NCBI GenBank assembly: GCA_033782935.1
Contig: JAWQEG010000412.1
Location: 919,501 to 983,500, forward strand
DNA: 64,000 bases
Reading direction: 5' to 3'
Origin: Petrolisthes cinctipes
Taxonomy: Eukaryota; Arthropoda; Malacostraca; Decapoda; Porcellanidae
Made by a program: the position numbers and the translations under genes. Below are positions 1 through 10,475 of this stretch, piece by piece; the stretch's first letter is position 1; each line of letters opens with the position of its first letter. The notes below the pieces were generated by a model. It made no database searches. It had not been told where the DNA came from and saw only the letters and a program-made list of their open reading frames with translations.

Positions 1-148
1 GAAAATACTCTAACACGGAGTAGGCATGTACAGATCGCTTCTGGGACCCCTAAATATCGAATTTTCGGGTGTTTTGGGACTGAATTTGAGATATCGACTT
101 TTTGGCACCTAAAAGATCGATTTTTAGCATGTTTTTAGCCTATATTTT
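1..148. repeat. Monomer class A, 148 bp (type copy)
   Basis: First member of the A-B-C unit. It begins GAAAATACTCTAACACGGAG, has CCTAAATATCG in the middle and ends TTTTTAGCCTATATTTT. It lacks the AAACGGG...CACATAT segment found in B and C: GAGATAT is joined directly to CGACTTTT. Its length equals 177 minus 29. Subtypes carry AGATCGC or AGATACC after TACAG, and AAAGATCG or AAATGTCG near the end. Other copies start at 492, 993, 1308, 7094, 10387, 34302, 46817 and 61519, among many others. Confidence 0.95.
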
Positions 149-314
149 GAAAATATTCTAGCACTGTACAGATTGCTTCTGGGACCCCAAAATATTGAAT
201 TTTCGGGTGTTTTGAGCCTGAATTTGAGATATAAACGGGTACAGAAGATACATGCACATATTGACTTTGGGCACCAAAAATATCGATTTTCAGCATGTTT
301 TGGGCCTGAATTTT
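149..314. repeat. Monomer class B, short form, 166 bp (type copy)
   Basis: Second member of the unit. It starts GAAAATATTCTAGCACTG and reads CTGTACAG where the long form reads CTG, then TGTAGGCATG, then TACAG: a 10-bp loss between direct TGT repeats. It carries AGATTGC, ATATTGAA and ATATTGAC where A and C have AGATCGC, ATATCGAA and ATATCGAC. It ends TTTTCAGCATGTTTTGGGCC followed by TGAATTTT. The short form produces the 491-bp trimer. Other short-form copies include 5425, 15145, 18279, 23048, 24530, 30965, 36730 and 46965. Confidence 0.93.
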
Positions 315-491
315 GAAAATACTCTAATACGGAGTAGGCATGTACAGATCGCTTCTGGGACCCCAAAATATCGAATTTTCGGGTGTTTAGGGCCAGAATT
401 TGAGATATAAACGGGTACAGAAGATGCATGCACATATCGACTTTTGTGCACCTAAAAGATCGATTTTCAGTATGTTTTGAGCATGTATTTT
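315..491. repeat. Monomer class C, subtype Ca, 177 bp (type copy)
   Basis: Third member of the unit. It has AGATCGC, AAAATATCGAATTTTC, GTGTTTAGGGCCAGAATTT and GATGCATGCACATATCG. The TTTAGGGCCAGAA stretch separates Ca from Cb (TTTTGAGCCTGAA). The length of 177 is a multiple of three, so minus-strand frames stay open across it. Further Ca copies follow the B monomers at 1456, 2281, 2782, 5425, 36730 and 46965. Confidence 0.93.
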
Positions 492-639
492 GAAAATACT
501 CTAACACGGAGTAGGCATGTACAGATACCTTCTGGGACCTCTAAATATCGAATTTTCGGGCGTTTTGGGACTGAATTTGATATCTCGATTTTTTGGCACC
601 TAAAATGTCGATTTTTAGCATGTTTTTAGCCTAAATTTT

Positions 640-815
640 GAAAATATTCTAACACTGTGTAGGCAAGTACAGATTGCTTCTGGGACCCCAAAATATTGAA
701 TTTTCGGGTGTTTTGAGCCTGAATTTGAGATATAAACGGGTACAGAAGATACATGCACATATTGACTTTGGGCATCTAAAATATCGATTTTCAGCATGTT
801 TTGGGCCTGTATTTT
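640..815. repeat. Monomer class B, long form, 176 bp (type copy)
   Basis: Same class as the 149-314 copy but with the TGTAGGCATG segment, giving 176 bp and a 501-bp trimer. This copy belongs to a sublineage with GCAAGTACAG in place of GCATGTACAG and CTAACACTG in place of CTAGCACTG. The sublineage recurs at 7242, 10535, 42352, 45324, 53238, 56210, 57202, 60174 and 61166. Confidence 0.92.
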
Positions 816-992
816 GAAAATACTCTAACAATGAGTAGACATGTACAGATTGCTTCTGGGACCCCAAAATATTGAATTTTCGGGTGTTTTGGACCTGAAT
901 TTGAGATATAAACGGGTACTGAAGATGCATGCACATATCGACTTTTGTGCACCTAAAAGATCGATTTTCAGTATGTTTTGAGCATGTATTTT
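816..992. repeat. Monomer class C, subtype Cb, 177 bp (type copy)
   Basis: The front half is B-like (AGATTGC, ATATTGAA) and the back half is C-like (GGTACTGAAG, GATGCATGCACATATCG, TTTTGTGCACC, TATGTTTTGAGCATG). It is therefore a stable mosaic of B and C. In this copy the start reads CTAACAATGAGTAGACATG, a private tag repeated in the copies near 7.4, 10.7, 42.5, 45.5, 53.4, 56.4, 57.4, 60.4 and 61.3 kb. Confidence 0.9.
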
Positions 993-1307
993 GAAAATAC
1001 TCTAACACGGAGTAGGCATGTACAGATAGCTTCTGGGACCCCTAAATATCGAATTTTCGGGTGTTTTGGGACTGAATTTGAGATATCGACTTTTTGGCAC
1101 CTAAAAGATCGATTTTTAGCATGTTTTTAGCCTATATTTTGAAAATATTCTAGCACTGTACAGATTGCTTCTGGGACCCCAAAATATTGAATTTTCGGGT
1201 GTTTTGAGCCTGAATTTGAGATATAAACGGGTACAGAAGATGCATGCACATATCGACTTTTGGGCACCTAAAAGATCGATTTTCAGTATGTTTTTGGCCT
1301 GTATTTT
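993..1307. repeat. Deleted HOR unit: A plus B/C chimera, 315 bp dimer
   Basis: A (993-1140) is followed by a 167-bp monomer (1141-1307) that starts as short B but ends as Ca (GATGCATGCACATATCG, TTTTGGGCACC, TTTTTGGCCTG). One monomer length has been lost by joining B to C at an equivalent position, as expected from out-of-register crossover. Copies lie at 7595-7909 and 10888-11202. Similar dimers at 4461-4775, 14181-14495 and near 17,315-17,629 have a Cb back end. Confidence 0.88.
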
Positions 1308-1808
1308 GAAAATACTCTAACACGGAGTAGGCATGTACAGATACCTTCTGGGACCTCTAAATATCGAATTTTCGGGTGTTTTGGGACTGAATTTAAGATA
1401 TCGATTTTTTGGCAACTAAAATGTCGATTTTTAGCATGTTTTTAGCCTATATTTTGAAAATATTCTAGCACTGTGTAGGCATGTACAGATTGCTTCTGGG
1501 ACCCCAAAATATTGAATTTTCGGGTGTTTTGAGCCTGAATTTGAGATATAAACGGGTACAGAAGATACATGCACATATTGACTTTGGGCACCAAAAATAT
1601 CGATTTTCAGCATGTTTTGGGCCTGAATTTTGAAAATACTCTAACACGGAGTAGGCATGTACAGATCGCTTCTGGGACCCCAAAATATCGAATTTTCGGG
1701 TGTTTAGGGCCAGAATTTGAGATATAAACGGGTACAGAAGATGCATGCACATATCGACTTTTGGGCACCTAAAAGATCCATTTTCAGTATGTTTTTGGCC
1801 TGTATTTT

Positions 1809-2132
1809 GAAAATACTCTAACACGGAGTAGGCATGTACAGATCGCTTCTGGGACCTCTAAATATCGATTTTTCGGGTGTTTTGGGACTGAATTTGAGAT
1901 ATCGATTTTTGGCACCTAAAATGTCTATTTTTAGCATGTTTTTAGCCTATATTTTGAAAATATTCTAGCACTGTGTAGGCATGTACAGATTGCTTCTGGG
2001 ACCCCAAAATATTGAATTTTCGGGTGTTTTGAGCCTGAATTTGAGATATAAACGGGTACTGAAGATGCATGCACATATCGACTTTTGTGCATCTAAAAGA
2101 TCGATTTTCAGTATGTTTTGAGCATGTATTTT
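1809..2132. repeat. Dimer unit with 147-bp A and 177-bp B/C chimera (324 bp)
   Basis: A (1809-1955) is 1 bp short because it has GATATCGATTTTTGG with one T fewer. The next monomer (1956-2132) starts as B and switches to Cb before GGTACTGAAG. Equivalent dimers begin at 3135, 6269, 8411, 11704, 34793, 35933, 46168 and about 62,511. A 325-bp version with a full A starts at 8735, 12028, 35117 and 36257. Confidence 0.87.
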
Positions 2133-5100
2133 GAAAATACTCTAACACGGAGTAGGCATGTACAGATCGCTTCTGGGACCCCTAAATATTGAATTTTCGG
2201 GTGTTTTGGGACTGTATTTGAGATATCGACTTTTTGGCACCTAAAAGATAGATTTTTAGCATGTTTTTAGCCTATATTTTGAAAATATTCTAGCACTGAC
2301 TAGGCATGTACAGATTGCTTCTGGGACCCCAAAATATTGAATTTTCGGGTGTTTTGAGCCTGAATTTGAGATATAAACGGGTACAGAAGATACATGCACA
2401 TATTGACTTTGGGCACCAAATATATCGATTTTCAGCATGTTTTGGGCCTGAATTTTGAAAATACTCTAACACGGAGTAGGCATGTACAGATCGCTTCTGG
2501 GACCCGCAAATATCGAATTTTCGGGTGTTTAGGGCCAGAATTTGAGATATAAACGGGTACAGAAGATGCATGCACATATCGACTTTTGGGCACCTAAAAG
2601 ATCGATTTTCAGTATGTTTTTGGCCTGTATTTTGAAAATACTCTAACACGGAGTAGGCATGTACAGATACCTTCTGGGACCACTAAATATCGAATTTTCG
2701 GGTGTTTTGGGACTGAATTTGAGATATCGATTTTTTGGCACCTAAAATGTCGATGTTTAGCATGTTTTTAGCCTATATTTTGAAAATATTCTAGCACTGT
2801 GTAGGCATGTACAGATTGCTTCTGGGACTCCAAAATATTGAATTTTCGGGTGTTTTGAGCCTGAATTTGAGATATAAACGGGTACAGAAGATACATGCAC
2901 ATATTGACTTTGGGCACCAAAAATATCGATTTTCAGCATGTTTTGGGCCTGAATTTTGAAAATACTCTAACACGGAGTAGGCATGTACAGATCGCTTCTG
3001 GGACTCCAAAATATCGAATTTTCGGGTGTTTAGGGCCAGAATTTGAGATATAAACGGGTACAGAAGATGCATGCACATATCGACTTTTGGGCACCTAAAA
3101 GATCGATTTTCAGTATGTTTTTGGCCTGTATTTTGAAAATACTCTAACACGGAGTAGGCATGTACAGATCGCTTTTGGGACCTCTAAATATCTATTTTTC
3201 GGGTGTTTTGGGACTGAATTTGAGATATCGATTTTTGGCACCTAAAATGTCGATTTTTAGCATGTTTTTAGCCTATATTTTGAAAATATTCTAGCACTGT
3301 GTAGGCATGTACAGATTGCTTCTGGGACCCCAAAATATTGAATTTTCGGGTGTTTTGAGCCTGAATTTGAGATATAAACGGGTACTGAAGATGCATGCAC
3401 ATATCGACTTTTGTGCATCTAAAAGATCGATTTTCAGTATGTTTTGAGCATGTATTTTGAAAATACTCTAACACGGAGTAGGCATGTACAGATCGCTTCT
3501 GGGACCCCTAAATATTGAATTTTCGGGTGTTTTGGAACTGAATTTGAGATATCGACTTTTGGGCACCTAAAAGATCGATTTTTAGCATGTTTTTAGCCTA
3601 TATTTTGAAAATATTCTAGCACTGACTAGGCATCTACAGATTGCTTCTGGGACCCCAAAATATTGAATTTTCGGGTGTTTTGAGCCTGAATTTGAGATAT
3701 AAACGGGTACAGAAGATACATGCACATATTGACTTTGGGCACCAAAAATATCGATTTTCAGCATGTTTTGGGCCTGAATTTTGAAAATACTCTAACACGG
3801 AGTAGGCATGTACAGATCGCTTCTGGGACCCGCAAATATCGAATTTTCGGGTGTTTAGGGCCAGAATTTGAGATATAAACGGGTACAGAAGATGCATGCA
3901 CATATCGACTTTTGGGCACCTAAAAGATCGATTTTCAGTATGTTTTTGGCCTGTATTTTGAAAATACTCTAACACGGAGTAGGCATGTACAGATACCTTC
4001 TGGGACCACTAAATATCGAATTTTCGGGTGTTTTGGGACTGAATTTGAGATATCGATTTTTTGGCACCTAAAATGTCGATGTTTAGCATGTTTTTAGCCT
4101 ATATTTTGAAAATATTCTAGCACTGTGTAGGCATGTACAGATTGCTTCTGGGACTCCAAAATATTGAATTTTCGGGTGTTTTGAGCCTGAATTTGAGATA
4201 TAAACGGGTACAGAAGATACATGCACATATTGACTTTGGGCATCTAAAATATCGATTTTCAGCATGTTTTGGGCCTGTATTTTGAAAATACTCTAACACG
4301 GAGTAGGCATGTACAGATCGCTTCTGGGACCCCAAAATATCGAATTTTCGGGAGTTTTGGGCCAGAATTTGAGATATAAACGGGTACAGAAGATGCATGC
4401 ACATATCGACTTATGGGCACCTAAAAGATCGATTTTTAGCATGTTTTGGGCCTGTATTTTGAAAATACTCTAACACGGAGTAGGCATGTACAGATACCTT
4501 CTGGGACCTCTAAATATCGAATTTTCGGGTGTTTTGGGACTGAATTTGAGATATCGATTTTTTGACACCTAAAAGATCGATTTTTAGCATGTTTTTAGCC
4601 TATATTTTGAAAATATTCTAGCACTGTACAGATTGCTTCTGGGACCCCAAAATATTGAATTTTCGGGTGTTTTCAGCCTGAATTTGAGATATAAACGGGT
4701 ACAGAAGATACATGCACATATCGACTTTTGTGCACCTAAAAGATCGATTTTCAGTATGTTTTGAGCATGTATTTTGAAAATACTCTAACACGGTGTTGGC
4801 ATGTACAGATACCTTCTGGGACCCCAAAATATTGAATTTTCGGGTGTTTTGGGACTGAATTTGAGATATCGATTTTTTGGCACCTAAAATGTCGATTTTT
4901 AGCATGTTTTTAGCCTATATTTTGAAAATATTCTAGCACTGTGTAGGCATGTACAGATTGCTTCTGGGACCCGAAAATATTGAATTTTCGGGTGTTTTGA
5001 GCCTGAATTTGAGATATAAACGGGTACAGAAGATACATGCACATATTGACTTTGGGCATCTAAAATATCGATTTTCAGCATGTTTTGGGCCTGTATTTTG

Positions 5101-7093
5101 AAAATACTCTAACACTGAGTAGGCATGTACAGATTGCTTCTGGGACCCCAAAATATTGAATTTTCGGGTGTATTGAGCCTGAATTTGAGATATAAACGGG
5201 TACTGAAGATGCATGCACATATCAACTTTTGTGCACCTAAAAGATCGATTTTCAGTATGTTTTGAGCATGTATTTTGAAAATACTCTAACACGAAGTAGG
5301 CATGTACAGATCGCTTCTGGGACCCCTAAATATAGAATTTTCGGGTGTTTTGGGACTGAATTTGAGATATCGACTTTTTGGCACTTAAAAGATCGATTTT
5401 TAGCATGTTTTTAGCCTATATTTTGAAAATATTCTAGCACTGTACAGATTGCTTCTGGGACCCCAAAATATTGAATTTTTGGGTGTTTTGAGCCTGAATT
5501 TGAGATATAAACGGGTACAGAAGATACATGCACATATTGACTTTGGGCACCAAAAATATCGATTTTCAGCATGTTTTGGGCCTGAATTTTGAAAATACTC
5601 TAACACGGAGTAGGCATGTACAGATCGCTTCTGGGACCCCAAAATATCGAATTTTCGGGTGTTTAGGGCCAGAATTTGAGATATAAACGGGTACAGAAGA
5701 TGCATGCACATATCGACTTTTGGGCACCTAAAAGATCCATTTTCAGTATGTTTTTGGCCTGTAATTTGAAAATACTCTAACACGGCGTAGGCATGTACAG
5801 ATACCTTCTGGGACCTCTAAATATCGAATTTTCGGGTGTTTTGGGACTGAATTTGAGATATCGATTTTTTGGCACCTAAAATGTCGATTTTTAGCATGTT
5901 TTTAGCCTATATTTTGAAAATATTCTAGCACTGTGTAGGCATGTACAGATTGCTTCTGGTACCCCAAAATATTGAATTTTCGGGTGTTTTGAGCCTGAAT
6001 TTGAGATATAAACGGGTACAGAAGATACATGCACATATTGACTTTGGGCACCAAAAATATCGATTTTTAGCATGTTTTGGGCCTGAATTTTGAAAATACT
6101 CTAACACGGAGTAGGCATGTACAGATCGCTTCTGGGACTCCAAAATATCGAATTTTCGGGTGTTTAGGGCCAGAATTTGAGATATAAACGGGTACAGAAG
6201 ATGCATGCACATATCGACTTTTGGGCACCTAAAAGATCGATTTTCAGTATGTTTTTGGCATGTATTTTGAAAATACTCTAACACGGAGTAGGCATGTACA
6301 GATCGCTTCTGGGACCTCTAAATATCTATTTTTCGGGTGTTTTGGGACTGAATTTGAGATATCGATTTTTGGCACCTAAAATGTCGATTTTTAGCATGTT
6401 TTTAGCCTATATTTTGAAAATATTCTAGCACTGTGTAGGCATGTACAGATTGCTTCTGGGACCCCAAAATATTGAATTTTCGGGTGTTTTGAGCCTGAAT
6501 TTGAGATATAAACGGGTACTGAAGATGCATGCACATATCGACTTTTGTGCATCTAAAAGATCGATTTTCAGTATGTTTTGAGCATGTATTTTGAAAATAC
6601 TCTAACACGGAGTAGGCATGTACAGATCGCTTCTGGGACCCCTAAATATTGAATTTTCGGGTGTTTTGGAACTGAATTTGAGATATCGACTTTTTGGCAC
6701 CTAAAAGATCGATTTTTAGCATGTTTTTAGCCTATATTTTGAAAATATTCTAGCACTGACTAGGCATGTACAGATTGCTTCTGGGACCCCAAAATATTGA
6801 ATTTTCGGGTGTTTTGAGCCTGAATTTGAGATATAAACGGGTACAGAAGATACATGCACATATTGACTTTGGGCACCAAAAATATCGATTTTCAGCATGT
6901 TTTGGGCCTGAATTTTGAAAATACTCTAATACGGAGTAGGCATGTACAGATCGCTTCTGGGACCCCAAAATATCGAATTTTCGGGTGTTTAGGGCCAGAA
7001 TTTGAGATATAAACGGGTACAGAAGATGCATGCACATATCGACTTTTGTGCACCTAAAAGATCGATTTTCAGTATGTTTTGAGCATGTATTTT
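2133..7093. repeat. Alpha region, segment 1: mixed trimers and dimers
   Basis: B monomers start at 2281, 2782, 3282, 3607, 4108, 4609, 4924, 5425, 5916, 6416 and 6741. Spacings of 491 or 501 mark trimers and 315 to 325 mark dimers. The 4776-4923 A monomer is itself a mosaic, with CCCCAAAATATTG in its centre (B type) between A ends. Bases about 3,135 to 6,900 recur at 12,855 to 16,620 with offset 9,720. Within the segment, 3,268-3,900 and 6,402-7,030 are related at 3,134 bp. Confidence 0.85.
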
Positions 7094-7182
7094 GAAAATA
7101 CTCTAACACGGAGTAGGCATGTACAGATACCTTCTGGGACCTCTAAATATCGAATTTTCGGGCGTTTTGGGACTGAATTTGA

Positions 7183-10100
7183 TATCTCGATTTTTTGGCA
7201 CCTAAAATGTCGATTTTTAGCATGTTTTTAGCCTAAATTTTGAAAATATTCTAACACTGTGTAGGCAAGTACAGATTGCTTCTGGGACCCCAAAATATTG
7301 AATTTTCGGGTGTTTTGAGCCTGAATTTGAGATATAAACGGGTACAGAAGATACATGCACATATTGACTTTGGGCATCTAAAATATCGATTTTCAGCATG
7401 TTTTGGGCCTGTATTTTGAAAATACTCTAACAATGAGTAGACATGTACAGATTGCTTCTGGGACCCCAAAATATTGAATTTTCGGGTGTTTTGGACCTGA
7501 ATTTGAGATATAAACGGGTACTGAAGATGCATGCACATATCGACTTTTGTGCACCTAAAAGATCGATTTTCAGTATGTTTTGAGCATGTATTTTGAAAAT
7601 ACTCTAACACGGAGTAGGCATGTACAGATAGCTTCTGGGACCCCTAAATATCGAATTTTCGGGTGTTTTGGGACTGAATTTGAGATATCGACTTTTTGGC
7701 ACCTAAAAGATCGATTTTTAGCATGTTTTTAGCCTATATTTTGAAAATATTCTAGCACTGTACAGATTGCTTCTGGGACCCCAAAATATTGAATTTTCGG
7801 GTGTTTTGAGCCTGAATTTGAGATATAAACGGGTACAGAAGATGCATGCACATATCGACTTTTGGGCACCTAAAAGATCGATTTTCAGTATGTTTTTGGC
7901 CTGTATTTTGAAAATACTCTAACACGGAGTAGGCATGTACAGATACCTTCTGGGACCTCTAAATATCGAATTTTCGGGTGTTTTGGGACTGAATTTAAGA
8001 TATCGATTTTTTGGCAACTAAAATGTCGATTTTTAGCATGTTTTTAGCCTATATTTTGAAAATATTCTAGCACTGTGTAGGCATGTACAGATTGCTTCTG
8101 GGACCCCAAAATATTGAATTTTCGGGTGTTTTGAGCCTGAATTTGAGATATAAACGGGTACAGAAGATACATGCACATATTGACTTTGGGCACCAAAAAT
8201 ATCGATTTTCAGCATGTTTTGGGCCTGAATTTTGAAAATACTCTAACACGGAGTAGGCATGTACAGATCGCTTCTGGGACCCCAAAATATCGAATTTTCG
8301 GGTGTTTAGGGCCAGAATTTGAGATATAAACGGGTACAGAAGATGCATGCACATATCGACTTTTGGGCACCTAAAAGATCCATTTTCAGTATGTTTTTGG
8401 CCTGTATTTTGAAAATACTCTAACACGGAGTAGGCATGTACAGATCGCTTCTGGGACCTCTAAATATCGATTTTTCGGGTGTTTTGGGACTGAATTTGAG
8501 ATATCGATTTTTGGCACCTAAAATGTCTATTTTTAGCATGTTTTTAGCCTATATTTTGAAAATATTCTAGCACTGTGTAGGCATGTACATATTGCTTCTG
8601 GGACCCCAAAATATTGAATTTTCGGGTGTTTTGAGCCTGAATTTGAGATATAAACGGGTACTGAAGATGCATGCACATATCGACTTTTGTGCATCTAAAA
8701 GATCGATTTTTAGTATGTTTTGAGCATGTATTTTGAAAATACTCTAACACGGAGTAGGCATGTACAGATTGCTTCTGGGACCCCTAAATATCGAATTTTC
8801 GGGTGTTTTGGGACTGAATTTGAGATATCGACTTTTTAGCACCAAAAAGATCGATTTTTAGCATGTTTTTAGCCTATATTTTGAAAATATTCTAGCACTG
8901 TGTAGGCATGTACAGATTGCTTCTGGGACCCCAAAATATTGAATTTTCGGGTGTTTTGATCCTGAATTTGAGATATAAACGGGTACTGAAGATGCATGCA
9001 CATATCGACTTTTGTGCATCTAAAAGATCGATTTTCAGTATGTTTTGAGCATGTATTTTGAAAATACTCTAACACGGAGTAGGCATGTACAGATCGCTTC
9101 TGGGACCCCTAAATATTGAATTTTCGGGTGTTTTGGGACTGTATTTGAGATATCGACTTTTTGGCACCTAAAAGATAGATTTTTAGCATGTTTTTAGCCT
9201 ATATTTTGAAAATATTCTAGCACTGACTAGGCATGTACAGATTGCTTCTGGGACCCCAAAATATTGAATTTTCGGGTGTTTTGAGCCTGAATTTGAGATA
9301 TAAACGGGTACAGAAGATACATGCACATATTGACTTTGGGCACCAAATATATCGATTTTCAGCATGTTTTGGGCCTGAATTTTGAAAATACTCTAACACG
9401 GAGTAGGCATGTACAGATCGCTTCTGGGACCCGCAAATATCGAATTTTCGGGTGTTTAGGGCCAGAATTTGAGATATAAACGGGTACAGAAGATGCATGC
9501 ACATATCGACTTTTGGGCACCTAAAAGATCGATTTTCAGTATGTTTTTGGCCTGTATTTTGAAAATACTCTAACACGGAGTAGGCATGTACAGATACCTT
9601 CTGGGACCACTAAATATCGAATTTTCGGGTGTTTTGGGACTGAATTTGAGATATCGATTTTTTGGCACCTAAAATGTCGATGTTTAGCATGTTTTTAGCC
9701 TATATTTTGAAAATATTCTAGCACTGTGTAGGCATGTACAGATTGCTTCTGGGACCCCAAAATATTGAATTTTCGGGTGTTTTGAGCCTGAATTTGAGAT
9801 ATAAACGGGTACTGAAGATGCATGCACATATCGACTTTTGTGCATCTAAAAGATCGATTTTCAGTATGTTTTGAGCATGTATTTTGAAAATACTCTAACA
9901 CGGAGTAGGCATGTACAGATCGCTTCTGGGACCCCTAAATATTGAATTTTCGGGTGTTTTGGAACTGAATTTGAGATATCGACTTTTGGGAACCTAAAAG
10001 ATCGATTTTTAGCATGTTTTTAACCTATATTTTGAAAATATTCTAGCACTGACTAGGCATCTACAGATTGCTTCTGGGACCCCAAAATATTGAATTTTCG

Positions 10101-10475
10101 GGTGTTTTGAGCCTGAATTTGAGATATAAACGGGTACAGAAGATAAATGCACATATTGACTTTGGGCACCAAAAATATCGATTTTCAGCATGTTTTGGGC
10201 CTGAATTTTGAAAATACTCTAACACGGAGTAGGCATGTACAGATCGCTTCTGGGACCCGCAAATATCGAATTTTCGGGTGTTTAGGGCCAGAATTTGAGA
10301 TATAAACGGGTACAGAAGATGCATGCACATATCGACTTTTGGGCACCTAAAAGATCGATTTTCAGTATGTTTTTGGCCTGTATTTTGAAAATACTCTAAC
10401 ACGGAGTAGGCATGTACAGATACCTTCTGGGACCACTAAATATCGAATTTTCGGGTGTTTTGGGACTGAATTTGA
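7183..10475. repeat. 3,293-bp tandem duplication, copy 1
   Basis: B starts are 7242, 7743, 8058, 8558, 8883, 9208, 9709 and 10034. Each has a partner exactly 3,293 bp later. By eye I saw only two substitutions between the copies (around 8,959 T versus G, and around 10,146 A versus C), so the duplication looks recent. The unit contains five trimers and three dimers. The left breakpoint maps to the A monomer at 7094-7241. Confidence 0.88.

Larger units (their letters stand above)
1..491. repeat. Higher-order repeat unit A-B-C, 491 bp
   Basis: A (1-148), short B (149-314) and Ca (315-491) together form one HOR trimer. The next A begins at 492. This sequence is nearly identical to 41,713 onward, so base 1 of the window is in exact register with a unit 41,712 bp downstream; later units of the same type start near 44,685, 55,571 and 59,535. 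Confidence 0.92.
492..992. repeat. Higher-order repeat unit A-B-C, 501 bp
   Basis: A (492-639), long B (640-815) and Cb (816-992). The A monomer carries GGGCGTTTTGGG and TTGATATCTCG, which are rare variants; most A monomers read GGGTG and TTGAGATATCG. The unit reappears at 7,094-7,594 (offset 6,602) and its back part at 10,476-10,887 (a further 3,293). Confidence 0.92.

Noticed and set aside
60..90. Second CENP-B-box candidate around TTCGGGTGTTTTGGG, and on the other strand TTCGATATTTTGGGG
   Set aside because: Both keep TTCG but lack the central A and the C of CGGG, so they are weaker than the TTGAGATATAAACGGGT candidate.
149..314. Assignment to a named plant centromere satellite on the basis of the 166- or 177-bp length
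   Set aside because: Length alone is shared by unrelated satellites, the 166-bp form here is a deletion derivative, and the sequence does not match any satellite I can recall with confidence.
649..1008. Minus-strand open frames of 60 to 130 codons with cysteine-rich repeats, such as the 119-codon frame here and about 200 like it
   Set aside because: The same DNA is open in two frames with the same repeated peptides, frames are cut or joined by the 148-, 166- and 176-bp monomers, codons follow the repeat, and no promoter or splice signal accompanies them. They are satellite by-products.
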